NCBI GenBank assembly: GCA_963383645.1
Contig: OY726569.1
Span: 80,816,211-80,880,210 of the forward strand
Direction of reading: 5' to 3'
DNA: 64,000 nt
Source of the DNA: Muscardinus avellanarius
Taxonomy: Eukaryota; Chordata; Mammalia; Rodentia; Gliridae
Shown here piece after piece: positions 36,310 through 49,129 of this stretch. The position numbers were made by a program, and so were the translations under genes. The first letter of the stretch is position 1, and the number at the start of each line of letters is the position of its first letter. The notes beneath the pieces are model-generated. The model ran no database searches, had not been told where the DNA came from, and saw only the letters and a program-made list of their open reading frames with translations.

Positions 36310-36515
36310 TCTTTAGAGTCAGGCAACCTGAGCTCTCATCCCAGCTCTGGCCTTACCGGCCTTGTGCGAGACACTTAGTTTCTCTTTGCTTCAGTGCCCT
36401 TGCCTGTGAAGCGGGACTCCTCGTGGATTCCCTGGTGGAGTCCCTGTCATGGGCTTGCTGGGAGGACGTAGCTCACTCAGTGGGCACATGAGAAACTGCG
36501 GGCACCGATTGTCGT
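36310..36515 (-). mobile_element. MIR
   Basis: GAGTCAGGCAACCTGAGC...TGTGCGAGACACTTAGTTTC...TGCCTGTGAAGCGGGAC follows most of MIR in antisense order. Confidence 0.6.
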
Positions 36516-36604
36516 GCCTTCATCCGAAGGTGAATTCCTTGGGATTAAAAAATAAAACAAATGTAGGGAGGAATTCATTTGTCTGTCTCAAATACTAATT
36601 TTTC

Positions 36605-36790
36605 ACTGGGCCTGGTGGCACACACTCATAATCCCAGCATTTGGGAGGCTGAGACAGAAGGATCGCAGTTCATGGAAAGCGTCAGCTATTTAGTGAGGTC
36701 CTTTGTAACTTGGTGAGACCCCGTTTCAAAATAAAGAATAAAAAATAGGACTGGGAATGTAGCTAGACCGCAAAAACAAACAAACAAAAC
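36605..36790 (+). mobile_element. B1-ID SINE, ID half deleted
   Basis: Sense copy jumping from GGGAATGTAGC to AGACCGCAAAAAC. Confidence 0.85.
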
Positions 36791-36895
36791 TTCTAGTTTG
36801 CATAAACTTGCACACTGAATTATTTGGGCCTGATCTTCCAATGTTTAAGGTAAAATTAATTAAGTCTCCTGCCACTGTATGTAAGCCCCCCCCCC

Positions 36896-37085
36896 TTTTT
36901 TTTTGCGGGTCTGGGGATGAAACCCAGGGTCATTCACCCTCTGAGCTACGCCCCCTGCCGTATTTTTTTATTCTTTATTTTGAAACAGGGCCTCACTAAG
37001 TAGCTGAGGCTGTCCGCGAACCGCAATCCTCCGGTCTCAGGCTCCTGAATGCTGGGATTACAAGCGTGCACCTTCATGCCCGGCT
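36896..37085 (-). mobile_element. B1-ID SINE
   Basis: Antisense copy of the GCGGGTCTGGGGATG subfamily; TGTAAGCCCC and TGTAAACCCC flank it. Confidence 0.9.
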
Positions 37086-37209
37086 TGTAAACCCCTTCTT
37101 AAGGGCAGTGACACATTAGATGCCCAGTATTCTTAAACGAATTGACTTAATCCCATCTCTTAGGTGGCAAACTCATTTTAAGAGAGGCTCACTAGCTGAA
37201 GGGGGTGTG

Positions 37210-37430
37210 TGGCCAGGCGTGGTGGTGCACGCTGGTAATCCCAGTACTCAGGAGGCTGAGACAGGAGGATTGCAGGTTCACAGCCAGCCTCAGCTTAGTG
37301 AGGTCATCTGCAACTTAGTGAGACCCTGTTTCAAAATAAAATAATAAAATAGGGCTGGAAGTGTACCTTGGAAGTAGAATGCCCCTGGCTTCTATCCCCA
37401 GTACCCTCCCCCTTTACACACACACAAATA
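37210..37430 (+). mobile_element. B1-ID SINE
   Basis: Sense copy; the tail contains CCCCCTTTACACACACAC. Confidence 0.88.
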
Positions 37431-38559
37431 AAAAAGGTAGAGAAACTGGAGCCCATCTCGAGACCCATGTTAGTTTCTGGCCATTCTGGTTCTAGGATAG
37501 ACAGAAGGACTGGTCCCTTCAGACTGCTCAGGACAGGGTCTCTGAGGAGGCTGCTGTCCTTAGACACAGGGCCAGGTCTCATGCGTCAGTCTTTCAGCCT
37601 CTGGTCCACAGTCCAGCAGGCAAAGGGTGCTGCCTTCTTAGCCTTCGTGTACTGAAGGTACTGAAGTCCTCTTGCTAGGGTTTCATCCCTCTTCGTGTTT
37701 TATGCTCTGGTGCCTCCTTCTATCACTACTCTCAGGCTTTGGGGCCATTATTTAGTTAAAACCAGCATTTCTTGAACACATGCAGGACAGTGCCATGACA
37801 GTTGCCTGGATTACTAAGGCGTCTGCTATGTGCTGAATGGGTGGGTAGTGTATACAGTGTGGATACGCTGGACAGAAGGATGATGATTCATGTCCTGAGT
37901 AGAATGGAGCAGGAAGGCCTGAGATTTCATCACACTTCTCAGAACATTGTTCCATTTAAACTTAGGAATTGTTTATTTCTGGAATTTTCCACCTAATACT
38001 TTCTGACTGCAGTTGACCTTGGATAACTAAAACTTTAGAAAGTAAAACCTCAGAGAGGGGAGGGTTCGCGGTAGATTAATTTCTGCCCCAAGGATCCCAC
38101 TGAAACGAGGATGAATTCCATAGGAAACGTGGGACTGATTGTGATTTGCTCAGAATAGCAGCCATTGTTTGGGTCATCTGAGGTTGCCTTATTCCCAACG
38201 CAGGTTTTTACCCTGAGTTGAATTTGTCACGTATTGGGCTGCCCAGAGGGCAAGCCTGTCTTTAGAGTGTCTGCTTCTTATTCCCTGTTCACAAAAGATG
38301 AGAGCAGGAGCCAGTGCCTTTAACAGACCATGGGTAGCACTTAATGAACTACAGCCTCTATACTTTATTAGCCGGCTGTCCACTCTCCGCAGGCAGCCCG
38401 GAGTCCACCCCAGGGGTGCCTTCCTGGGGACTCTGCAGGGGCATGTGCAGGGGCCCCCCGGGGACCTCCTCACGATGGTCCCTGGCGGCCTGCTCCCAGG
38501 TAGCTGCCGTCTGGCTGGATGAAGGATGAGCTGCCGAGTGACAGCAGCTGTGTCTGAAG

Positions 38560-38680
38560 TGGCCCCAGATCCTATAATTACATCTCCCTTTATTACCTCT
38601 CTAATGGCCCTCCAGGTCGGCAGAGACGATCATAAATTAACAGATTATGAACTCCACTTGCCACAAATTATGTGCGCTCT
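38560..38680. promoter_or_regulatory. Possible conserved noncoding element A
   Basis: AT-rich unique block (CCTATAATTACATCTCCC, GATCATAAATTAACAGATTA, CACAAATTATG) inside a 1.7-kb SINE-free stretch. It shares ATTAACAG(A/T)TTAT with the block at 44660. No alignment was possible. Confidence 0.35.
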
Positions 38681-39167
38681 CTCTCTTTTTTTTAAATTCT
38701 AGGAGCTCATGGTGCCATATCACTGGGGGATGGGCAGAACCTGAATGTTATTAGATCCCAGGGTGCAGATGAAGCAGTTTTTCTGGGGTAGCAGAGCTCT
38801 TGGCGGGAGGCCTGGGACCCCCAGGTCTCCACAGTAGCTTCCTGCTAGCCAGGGGCCCCGACCATACCCAGCCTCTCCTAGCCCTGCTCTTCGGGATTTT
38901 CTGACCCGGAATCCTTGATTACTCCATGGTCTGACTCATCCAGAGGAGGGCGCGGGGGTAGTGGGGGTACCTCGGTTCCTTTGGGGGCCACTGTCTTATA
39001 CCACTTATTTTAGTGAATTAAAGTAGTAGCATTCACCAGGTAAGCAGAGGTTTGGATGTCTTCTCTGATTCACACAGACAGACAGTAATGCGCCATTCCT
39101 TTAACTAAAGGCTGCATCTAAATAATAATACATGTATCACTTAGTTATATTTAGGTTGCTTTCTGCT

Positions 39168-39248
39168 TTGTGTCAGTACTGGGAATTGAACCCAGGGCCT
39201 TACACATGCTAGGCAAATCCTCTACCACTGAGCCACATCCCCAGTTCC
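39168..39248 (-). mobile_element. ID element
   Basis: Antisense ID copy: ATTGAACCCAGGGCC...TACACATGCTAGGCAAATCC...CCACTGAGCCACATCCCC. Confidence 0.8.
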
Positions 39249-40249
39249 TTTTATACTTATCTTTGTGTGTTTATAACTACTTATATTTCTAGGAGACATT
39301 GCTAGCCGTGGAACCGCTAAATTGAAGAGAACATGCCCACTATTTAACTTTTCATTGCATTATATTTATGATTTAATTTTATTTTTGAACACCTCACACA
39401 TGAACAGAATTCAGAAGCCAAAGGTAGATAAAAATGCATACACAGATATCTTGCCTCCCTCCCTTGTCTTCTCCCAGGGGTGACCATGTTTGTTTCCCTT
39501 TTTTTCCTTGTAGTATTTTCTGTTTTTTTTTTTCAAATATTAGGGGGAAAAATGACTTATTTCAATGATTAGGAGCGAGCAAACATCTCTTCCCTTCCTT
39601 ACAGAAAACAGCAGTCCGTGTACACTGGTCAGCACTTTGGGGTGTCCACTTGGACTTTCAGAATTCCTTTGTGGATACTTGGGGGAGGGGAGAAATCAGG
39701 GGCTGCGTCCACTGCTCAGACCAGCCTGGCGGAGGACTGGGACAGGCCTGGCTATGCCCTCCCACGGTGGCACAGACCCATGTGAGGGGCACAGGCCCTT
39801 GTGAGGGGCAGGCCGCAGGCTACTTCTGACCTATGTAAACGTAGCCAGGGATAGCTGAATCTGAACTTGAGGCCAAGGCTCTAAGCAAGTGCTTTGGTTC
39901 CATTTTCTTGTCCGCAGGCCTATGGTATTTATCCATTCCCACCTCTGCTGTAATGCTTGTTGAGCCTCTCTCTGTCCCAGGCCAGGCAGCGGGTAGGGTG
40001 GGAAGGTGAACAGCCCAGACCCTGCGCTCCCTGGGACTCGGAGCTACAGCCAGGCAGCAGGTCATCAGATCAGTGCGTCTCCATGTCGGGGTGCCCTGCT
40101 ACCCTCCTACAGAGCCCAGCCCCAAGGCTCCTTTTCTGCAGAGCCTCCCTGGGCTCTCCTTCAGAACATGGTCCCTTTGCATATTCTCAGAGCCTACCAT
40201 TCGCCATAGCTCTTCTTCCGGCCACGCACTCGGCGACCATCCGTCCTCC

Positions 40250-40375
40250 TTACTGTGCGTGCATGAGCTTTTGAAGGCAGGGGCCAGTTGTGGCTGGAGC
40301 GCACCGCCGGTCTCCAGCACCTGGCCTGGCACTGAGCGGGTGCTTGTGAGTGCTGGTTGACTGGCTAAAGGCAGA
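40250..40375 (+). mobile_element. L2 3'-end fragment
   Basis: GAGCTTTTGAAGGCAGGGGC...CACCTGGCCTGGCACTGAGC follows the L2 3' end. Confidence 0.45.
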
Positions 40376-41204
40376 CGCGTGCCGCTCATGTTCTAGTAAG
40401 CAACGTCCAGCGAGATGGCCTCTCGGTGGCTTCCTCCCGCGCTCCCAGAGCCGGGCTCTTGATCACCCTCCTCCTCTGCCTCCTTCCAGCTGCGTGGTCT
40501 GTTACTCGCCCTCTTCTGCCGCCTTCCCCACCAGTCTGTCCGCTTTCAGGCCACCCTCGCAGCCTGATGCAGCCCCACGTCTTGCCACACACCCTCCCAG
40601 GCTGGCTGATTGGTATCTGTTAATTAATGTCACCCAAGGCCTCTCTCCTACAGAGACCTGATAAAGGAAATTGGATGTCCATTTCTATCTATCTTTTATT
40701 ACCTCCTTACCCCCCCCCCCACACACACACACGTAGTGGCCCTCGGGGTCCCAGCCTGTCTCCAGGAGACACATCAACCCAAACTTGCCCTGCATGGGTA
40801 GGAGTAGTCCTTTCCGCTCTATGGTTGATCCCTTCAGCAGCCAAGTTGGTGATCTGAGGCCCAGGCTGTACAAAGGACCAGGAACCATGATGATTGGACT
40901 TAGAAAATAGGGGAAGGAAGGGGGCCTGCCCAGTGACAGGGCCATCAGCCCCAGGAGTGGGCTGGAGTCGCACCAGTCCAAAGAGAAGCGTGTGGTGCCA
41001 GCCATTGCCAGCCCCCAGTGAGGGCTGCCATGTGCTGGGAGCAGGGCATCGTCACGGTGCCCCCGCATCTGCAGGTGGCAGCCAGGCAGGGCGAGCTCCT
41101 GCGCCTGCAGATTCCTCCATAGGCCAGAACTGCCCAGAAGAATGCCGTCATCTCAGCGGCCCGCAGTGCGTGGCGCACTGGCTTCCTTCACAGACTCTCC
41201 GCTT

Positions 41205-41420
41205 TCTTTTAATTAGTCCAGCACGGTCTGCCTCGGAAGCAGTCATCCAGTTTCTGGGTGAGACTCCAGGGAAGGTACCGCCTCACATTTGGTGGTTAAG
41301 ATGTTGGAAAATCAGTGCACTTGCTTATTTTTTTCTCTCTCTTTCTCTTGTAAATAAAGATGTTAATTGACTTTTCCCAGGTTAAGTGCATGCCTCAGGC
41401 AATTCAAGTATGTCACACTC
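41205..41420. promoter_or_regulatory. Possible conserved noncoding element
   Basis: Unique stretch with TTTTAATTAGTCCAGC, TGTAAATAAAGATGTTAATTG and CAGGTTAAGTGCATGC. Judged by texture and lack of repeats only. Confidence 0.22.
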
Positions 41421-41741
41421 CAGTGGCAGAGGCAGGGGTGCGTCTCCTCATTAATGAGAGCTCCATGAACACTGTATGTCCAACCCCATCGTCTCCTTCA
41501 CACCTCCTGGAGACTGAAGTGGGCCTACTGGGTGTCCACTCCACAGGCGAGGAGGCTCGAGTTCCGAGGCACAGCCCTGCTGCTGGGGAGTTGGGGTTCA
41601 GGCCAGGCAAAGGCCAGAGAACATTGGTCAAGGAGGTGTTGTGGTTCTGGAACCTTCCCATCCTCATCAACCTCCTGGCTGGCAGGGAGGGGAACCCCCA
41701 GTGAGTTCCCACTCCCAGAGCAGACTGCTAGGTTGCCATCA

Positions 41742-41888
41742 AGGGAGAGCCACGCACTTGGGAGGGCAAGGTGTGAGGATCACAAGTTCAAGACCAGCCC
41801 GAACAGCCTAGACCCTATGGAAGGGCTAAAAAGGGCTGGGGTGTACCTCTGGGGTAGAGTGTCCTTGGGCTCGATACCCAGTAAGAGT
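41742..41888 (+). mobile_element. B1-ID SINE, degraded
   Basis: Sense copy with large deletions. Confidence 0.7.
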
Positions 41889-41933
41889 TATGCCCAGGTA
41901 GTGGGGCTCTGAGCCCGGCTGGAGTCACTGGGA

Positions 41934-42051
41934 CTCAGTAAGTAACAAGGCACTCCAAAACTTAGTGAGACTCTGTTTCAAAATAAAAACTAAAGTTAAG
42001 GCTGGGGAGTATAGTTCAGAGGTAGACCTGTAAATTCAATCCCCAGCACCA
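41934..42051 (+). repeat. Inverted repeat, left arm (SINE-derived)
   Basis: 118 bp of B1-ID sequence (sense) that is the reverse complement of 42204-42321 with three mismatches, including private bases (CTAAAGTTAAGGCTGGGGAG) not seen in other copies. It lacks an A tail of its own. Confidence 0.92.
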
Positions 42052-42140
42052 CTGAGTGCCTGAGGCTGGGAACAGCTGTGTTCTCCTTACTGTTGGGGAT
42101 CTGGGTCTCAGCACAGTGGAGACCTCACAGCCGATCAAGT

Positions 42141-42141
42141 G

Positions 42142-42185
<44 letters not shown>

Positions 42186-42203
42186 TTTTTTTTTTTTTTT
42201 TTT
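42141..42203. repeat. (CTTT)n plus T run
   Basis: About 11 CTTT units then about 20 T, the tail of the antisense SINE that forms the right arm; it lies in the loop of the inverted repeat. Confidence 0.95.
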
Positions 42204-42400
42204 TGGTGCTGGGGATTGAATTTAAAGGTCTACCTCTGAACTATACTCCCCAGCCTTAACTTTAGTTTTTATTTTGAAACAGGGTCTCACTAAGTTGTGG
42301 AGTGCCTTGTTACTTACTGAGGCTGCTCATAAACCTCTGATCCTCCTGTCTCAGCCTCCCAAGTACTGGAATTACAGGCAAGTGCCACTATACTCAGCTT
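42204..42400 (-). mobile_element. B1-ID SINE (right arm of the inverted repeat)
   Basis: Full antisense copy; its first 118 bp (42204-42321) mirror 41934-42051. Confidence 0.9.
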
Positions 42401-42412
42401 TAGGGTTTTTTT

Positions 42413-42621
42413 GTTTTTTTCAGTACTGGGGATTGAATCCAGGGGCATTCTGCCTCTGAGCTATACCCCCAGCCCTATTTTTTTTTTATTATTCTTTATC
42501 TTAAAACAGGGTCTCACTGGGTTGCAAAGGGCCTAAGTAGCTGAGGCTGCCCTTGAACTGTAATCCTCCAGTCTCAGCTTCCCGAATGCTGGGATTACAA
42601 GCACGCGCCACCATGCCCACC
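42413..42621 (-). mobile_element. B1-ID SINE
   Basis: Antisense copy with AGTACTGGGGATTGAATCC and a complete B1 half. Confidence 0.9.
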
Positions 42622-42809
42622 TGTAGGTATCATCCTAAAGTACAAAACTCCCCTGATTTGAGCAGGGAGAGGAGGCTGAAAATCTTAAGTGGAAGAGACC
42701 CTGTTCTGCACCATTGGGTTCTACTGTGAATTTAATTAACCCCTTAAATTACAGGTGCATTTAATTCATCAAAACTCCAGCTATTTGAAAGCACCCTAAA
42801 CTAACAGTC

Positions 42810-42900
42810 ACAATGATAGCAACTGTCAACATTGACTGAGCACTTATGTAAGTCTTTTCCACGAATCCCAAGTCTGGCGCATTCACCACGGGAAGGACAC
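42810..42900 (+). mobile_element. MIR fragment
   Basis: GACTGAGCACTTATGTAAG...TTTTCCACGAATCCC resembles sense MIR. Confidence 0.4.
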
Positions 42901-42984
42901 CGAGGCCTTCAGCTAGGGATGTGGCGCCCCTGGACGCCCACCCCACCCTCTGCTCTCAGGGAGCCCCAGGGAGGCCCGTCCTGA

Positions 42985-43619
<635 letters not shown>

Positions 43620-43769
43620 CACTTCGAAAATTATAAAAGGGGAGGCGTGGAGTTAAGATATGGTGACAAAGGCTAGCACTGTTGTTTCCTAAGCCGTTGA
43701 CATCCAGACCAGCACACTCTGAAGCAAGGTCGCTAAGGGGCAAAGCCTGCTCCTACCACTTGAACTAAC

Positions 43770-43905
43770 TGATTTCCCCTGAGCCTCAGTTTCATCAGTG
43801 CAATGGGGACAGTAAATGGTCCTTACCCGCAAGACTATTGAAGGGGTTTACTTATACAGGATTATACTAACAACATACAAAGCATATGAGTATTGTTTGG
43901 CTTGT
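43770..43905 (-). mobile_element. MIR fragment
   Basis: CCTGAGCCTCAGTTTCATCA...CAATGGGGACAGTAAATGG is the antisense MIR core. Confidence 0.65.
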
Positions 43906-43924
43906 TAAATTGGTTATGCGCTTT

Positions 43925-43925
<1 letters not shown>

Positions 43926-43966
<41 letters not shown>

Positions 43967-43970
43967 TGTC
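43926..43970. repeat. (TG)n microsatellite
   Basis: About 20 TG units on the + strand, next to an antisense SINE. Confidence 0.95.
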
Positions 43971-43974
43971 TGTT

Positions 43975-44165
43975 ATGAGAGTGTGAACCCAGGGGCATTC
44001 TACCTCTGAGCTACACCAGAGCCCTATTTTTTACTTTATTAATTTTGAAACAGGGTCTTACTTAGTTGTGGAAGGCCTCGCCAAGTTACTGAGGCTGACT
44101 GAAACCTGTCATCCTCCTGAATCAGCCTCCCAAGTACTGAGATTACAAGCATGTACCACCACTTT
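43975..44165 (-). mobile_element. B1-ID SINE
   Basis: Antisense copy ending AAGCATGTACCACCA. Confidence 0.85.
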
Positions 44166-44199
44166 CTTTCTTTCTTTTTATCCTGAGGCTGGTCAAGAA

Positions 44200-44452
44200 C
44201 CTGCTATGCTGGAGATCGAACCCAAGGACATTCTTTTTTTTTTTTTTTTTTTTCCAGTACTGGGGATAGAACCCAGGGACATTCCACCTCAAGCTATACC
44301 CTCAGCCCTACTTTTTCATTCTTGATTTTGAAATAGATTCTCATTGAGTTGCAGAGGGTCTCACTAAGTAGCTGAGGCTGTCCGCAAACCTCGATCCTCC
44401 TGTCTCAGCCTCCCAAATGCTGGGATTACAAGTGTGCGCCACCACGCCCAGC
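44200..44452 (-). mobile_element. B1-ID SINE with T20 tail
   Basis: Antisense copy (44233-44452). AACCCAAGGACATT upstream and AACCCAAGGGTATT downstream flank it within an older SINE piece. Confidence 0.85.
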
Positions 44453-44659
44453 TTAACCCAAGGGTATTATACCCGGTGGCCGCACTGAGGGCTGGTGTGG
44501 GGGCCACTGCTAAGGTCGGGTAAACAGGACACTGGGTGCAGATCTGGTGGCACGGGGGTTGAAACCAGACAGAAGAGCAGCTACAGACTGTGGACCCAGC
44601 CCCAGCCCCTTGGGAGCCTGCTGGCCACCGATTGCCCAGCGCCCGGCCATCTCCAGGGC

Positions 44660-44810
44660 TCTCTGACAGAAAAATTCATAGCCATTGATTTTGTAATTAA
44701 CAGTTTATCAATGCCATCGATACAGCCGTGCTGATGGATTGGGAAGAAATTAATCTTGCAATGTTATTTTATTTCATTTTTGGTCGAAGGCACCTGCCAA
44801 TTTCGGCCTC
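44660..44810. promoter_or_regulatory. Possible conserved noncoding element B
   Basis: AT-rich unique block with homeodomain-like cores (AGCCATTGATTTTGTAATTA, ATTAACAGTTTATCAATG, CCATCGATAC, GAAATTAATCTTGC) in a 1.2-kb stretch without SINEs. Shares a 13-bp motif with element A at 38560. Confidence 0.38.
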
Positions 44811-44884
44811 CTTGGGGAGGGTAGAGGAAGGGAGAGGGAGCTGGCCAGCGGGGGTCTGGGTGGCCGGAGGCCCAGTCTCACAGG

Positions 44885-44985
44885 GGCGAAGCATTTTGAG
44901 CACCTGCTGTAAAAGGCCAAGCACTTTACAAAAGTGCCGAGCTCATCTCCCAATTGGCAAAGGGGTCCTCACTGGCTTGGTGACG
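44885..44985 (+). mobile_element. MIR/L2-like fragment
   Basis: TTTTGAGCACCTGCTGTAAA...GCACTTTACAAAAG...CTCATCTCCCAATTGGCAAA. Confidence 0.45.
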
Positions 44986-45049
44986 GGGGTTTCTGCGGAG
45001 AGGACTTGGGTGGATCACTAGGATCTCCCCACCCCACACTGAGCTCCCT

Positions 45050-45235
45050 CAGTAATCACAGTAGCCAACGTTTCCTAAGTGCCCATCGAGTGCCTGGTGA
45101 CGTGCTATTTCCTTTAACTCTCACCACCAGCTTCTAAGCATGCATCCCTGTTTGCTCCATTTTGCAGATGAAGAAACAGTCTCAGGGAGGCTAAGTAACC
45201 TGGCCAGAGTCACACAGCTCTAAGACTCTGAAGTA
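45050..45235 (+). mobile_element. MIR
   Basis: CCATCGAGTGCCTGGTGACG...TTTTGCAGATGAAGAAACAG...CACACAGCTCTAAGACTC covers most of the element in sense. Confidence 0.8.
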
Positions 45236-45671
45236 TCTTCTAAGTCATTGCCTGCTGCCCACCCAGAGGGCCAGGGGAGTCACTGGGATCAGCCAGTTGG
45301 TGCTGCTGCCCTTGGTAGTCTAGTGTCCAAATCAACCGAGCATGCAAAGGAATTGTCCTGCTCTTTTGAGGAATTCAGGAAATTCACCAGCTTTTCCTTC
45401 GATCTGGCCAGAGCCTGCAGCTCGATCCCTGCACGTACAGCCCTGTGTTCCAGCATGGCACACCTCGGGCACTGCGGCCCAGGCTGGTAGTGCAGGGTCA
45501 TGAAGAAAGGGTAGGAGCAGGCTGGTTATCCTCTCCCAGGCAGTGGGTTCTCAGACAGACCTGGTGTCGGCTGGGCCTCCATGCTCTCCTGGGACTTAGG
45601 TCAATTTTGTTCAACCCCCCAATTCATGGCCTAAGTTCAATGCCCTCCCCCACCTTCCCCGTTTTTATATA

Positions 45672-45743
45672 CTGCTGAGTATGGAACCCAGGGCCACTCA
45701 CATGCTAAGCCAGCCCTCTACTGCTGAGCTACACCCTCAGCTC
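45672..45743 (-). mobile_element. ID element
   Basis: Antisense: GTATGGAACCCAGGGCC...CACATGCTAAGCCAGCCCTC...CTGAGCTACACCCTCAGC. Confidence 0.7.
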
Positions 45744-45977
45744 CCTCCCCAAGCGTCTAAAGACCGTCCACCAAGCTTCCCCAATGCCATGGGGCACCCT
45801 GGCTCAGCTGCTTTATCTGTCTGTGACCAGAATTCTGCAGGGTTAGCGACTGCACTGCAGGCTGGAGAAGCTGGCGCCTGGTGGCAGCCCAGCGCAGAGG
45901 GGCCAATGACAGTAGTGAAGTGGGGTTATCCTGCTGCCCAGGCACCTGCCGCTCTACACCCTTGCCCTGCAAGGTAG

Positions 45978-46090
45978 GGATGGCTCCCATCCCATTTCAC
46001 AGCAAGGAAAGTGAAACAGAGATAAGTGACCTGTGTGAAGTCACACAACCAGCAAGTGAGGGACCCAGGACTCCAACGCTGCCAGTGAAG
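45978..46090 (+). mobile_element. MIR fragment
   Basis: CATTTCACAGCAAGGAAAGT...AGTCACACAACCAGCAAGTG; it ends about 250 bp before the terminal exon. Confidence 0.7.
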
Positions 46091-46266
46091 CCCCAGGGCA
46101 CCCAATGGATTCACTTGGGGTCAACTGCTCCAGGGTCTGCCGCCAGCTTCTGATCTCAAGAATATTCTTCCCAGGATAACCAGGTCTCCCCGGGCCTGAG
46201 CCCCAGCTCAGTTAGCCTCTGACCTCAGACCAGCCACTCTCTGTAGAGCCAGGGTTTTGAAGGTGA

Positions 46267-46835
<569 letters not shown>

Positions 46836-47027
46836 GCCTGGGCCAAGGCTGACGTCCTGGAACTGGAGACCACTGAGGAAGTGCCCACCTTCGTCCACCC
46901 AGCCTCCCACGGGGCAACAAATAGTTTCCTGACCCCTCCCCAGTGGGTGGCTGCTGCTGGGGTCTTCCTTTTGCAGAGGGCAGGTCCTCCAGTGGCCCTG
47001 CCCACACCGAGGTCCTCTGGGTCCTAA
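46836..47027 (+). CDS. Candidate alternative ESRRB C-terminal extension (63 codons plus stop)
   Basis: Read in frame after LEAK, this segment opens AWAKADVLELETTEEVPTF, continues through FLTPPQWVAAAGVFLLQRAG, and stops at TAA 47025-47027. From memory, the long human ERR-beta isoform (500 residues) carries a 68-residue tail after LEAK that begins AWARADSLQEW and contains FLTP and VFLPQRAG. The matches occur in the same order at similar spacing, so I infer homology. The tail would extend the receptor beyond the AF-2 helix. I recall it being described as primate-limited, so an intact frame in a rodent is unexpected. Without transcript data it may equally be unspliced 3' UTR that happens to stay open. 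Confidence 0.45.
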   Translation, partial: AWAKADVLELETTEEVPTFVHPASHGATNSFLTPPQWVAAAGVFLLQRAGPPVALPTPRSSGS

Positions 47028-47075
47028 TGCTCTTTTGATTAACTGACTCTTTAACATTAAGAAATATCACTTTTA

Positions 47076-47150
47076 AGGCAGGCCTAGGGGCACCTACCTT
47101 TAATCCCAGTACTTGGGAGGTGGAGACAGGAAGAATGCAGATTGGCCCAG
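47076..47150 (+). mobile_element. B1-like fragment in the 3' UTR
   Basis: CACCTACCTTTAATCCCAGT...GGAGGTGGAGACAGG is a diverged sense B1 piece. Confidence 0.6.
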
Positions 47151-48604
47151 GAGGAGTGTAGCCCCAGGCTCCCAGCTCTCACACCCACGGGGGAGCCCAG
47201 AGGAGAGTGGCTAGAGTCCATCTGCCTGCCCCACCCTCCTCTCCTCCCCAGGACCCTCTTCCCCAAGTCTTGCCCCAACCTCCAAGCTGACTTAGCACGC
47301 TGGCTCAGAGAAGAACAGGGTCCAGGTTGTACTCCCTGAAGCCCCTTCTGTTTCCTTCCCTCCTCTTCCAGGGTAGGAGGGGGTTGTTCACGGCAAGATG
47401 GGAAGAGGCCCAGCCAACCTGTGTCCAGCACAGCTGCAGAGAGATGTGAGGAGCCTGGATAGGGTGGTCAGTGGGGTCTGGCCTCCAGGACACTTTATCC
47501 AGAGGTGCCTCGTGTGTTCTAAAGGGAGGGGCAGCAGGATCGAGGGGCTTGGTGGTAGCTCTCTTGGGCCAGCTCTGGCAGGGTCCCTGTGGTGTCTGGC
47601 TCCTGTGTAGGGTGACCCGCCAGTCTGTTTTGCCCAGGACTTTCCCAGTTTTAACACAGTGTTCTGTGTCCTAGGAAAGCTCTGGGCATGCGGGGATATT
47701 GGTCACCCTTTCTGTGGGTGGTTATGAAAGTTTTCTTCCCCACAAGGAGCAGCCCTGACTCCCTGTTGGTGCTTCTGGGTTGGCTAAGGACTGAGTGGAG
47801 GATCTCCTGGAGATGAGGGAATCAATATGTGACAGAAGGTGCCCCTGCCAGTCAGCACCCTTTTAAAGCAGGGGTCCAAGCAGCCCCACCTGGAATGCTG
47901 GAATCCCCAGTCGCACCCTTCTGGCACAGCCATCCCGTGCTGGGAGAGGACACCAGGCGACTCTTCGTCCACAAGACGCAGCTGCTTCGAGTCCTGCCTT
48001 CCTGGACTAGCAACCTTGGAACCCACTGAGCTTCTGCACTGGGATATCCTGAGGCCATCCAGACAGGGCTGCCCAACCCAGCAGCTGCCCAGTGGCTCCA
48101 CCTAGGAAAAACCAAGGATTCCCAGAGGCCCCCCTCTTCCTGTCTGCCTGGGCGGAGTTCAAGGTCTGTGTCCCAGGGAATCCACCCTGAAGTTACCAAG
48201 CCCTGTTAGAGCCCCTCCCAGAAGAGAGGTGCTGCGGGCATGAAGGTTTGGTGAGAGTACTGAATCCTAACCACTAGACTACCAGGGAAGTTTTGCATGG
48301 AGGTTTGGTTCCCCCAGGTGGAAGCTGTTTTTGCACCAACAGGAAATGTGCTCATGAGGAGGGAGGCTCAGTGCGAAGCCCTGGGCATCCAGAGAAGGGT
48401 AGAGGCCTGGCCAGCTGTGGGGCCTCTCAGGGGAGGCGCTAACTTGGTGGGAGCTGGGGAAGGGGGAGTTTAGGAGGCCCTGTGCCCCCAAGCAACAGAA
48501 CCCAAACTTACCCGCAAATCTGCCATTTCTGGAAATTCTGTAAAAAGGAAACTGCCCTTCTCAGTTGTATGCTCATGATACAGGTCCTTTGAACCGAACC
48601 AAGA

Positions 48605-48610
48605 AATAAA
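48605..48610 (+). promoter_or_regulatory. Poly(A) signal, proximal candidate
   Basis: AATAAA, followed 35-55 bases later by a GT-rich stretch (TGGCTGGGTTTTGTGTGGT), the expected layout of a cleavage site. It would give a 3' UTR of about 2.05 kb. Confidence 0.55.
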
Positions 48611-49123
48611 ACATAAAAATCCAACTGCGGAGAGGTGGTACTGGCTGGGTTTTGTGTGGTCCCCTTGTCCCTGTCCTTTCTAAAGGTTCCAGATGGCCGG
48701 GTCACATGTTAGCTTGATAGCATCTCCCAGGTTTTGCCTAAGTCAACAGTGATTGCCCAGGCTAGGACTTGAGGACCAGCCTACTCCGCCTGGGCCGGGG
48801 TTCCCCTTCGACTCTCCCTTCCCTTCCCCGGGCCGGGTAGAAGTGGGGGACGGTGACCAACATGTGACAAGACCACCAAGGGCCCAGAGTCTGTGCCCGT
48901 GAACAGCACCAAAGAAAAGCACTATGTGGAAAGATTGCTTTATTTTCTAATAATGATAATGCAGCTGGAATGGCTTCTTGAGATGTATATGTTTTTTAAA
49001 TGGCCATCACTTGTCACCTCACCCCCTGTACGTATCCCCACTCCTGTATATGTTCTCCCAAAGTCCCCATGTAAATCACATACCCTAGGATCCTTCCACC
49101 CTGGCCCCATGTATCCGGAATCT

Positions 49124-49129
49124 AATAAA
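49124..49129 (+). promoter_or_regulatory. Poly(A) signal, distal candidate
   Basis: AATAAA (inside CTAATAAATAAGG) followed by a T/G-rich stretch (CTGTTGGAGTTTCTTC). It sits at the end of an AT-rich non-repetitive block and would give a 3' UTR of about 2.55 kb. Confidence 0.5.
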
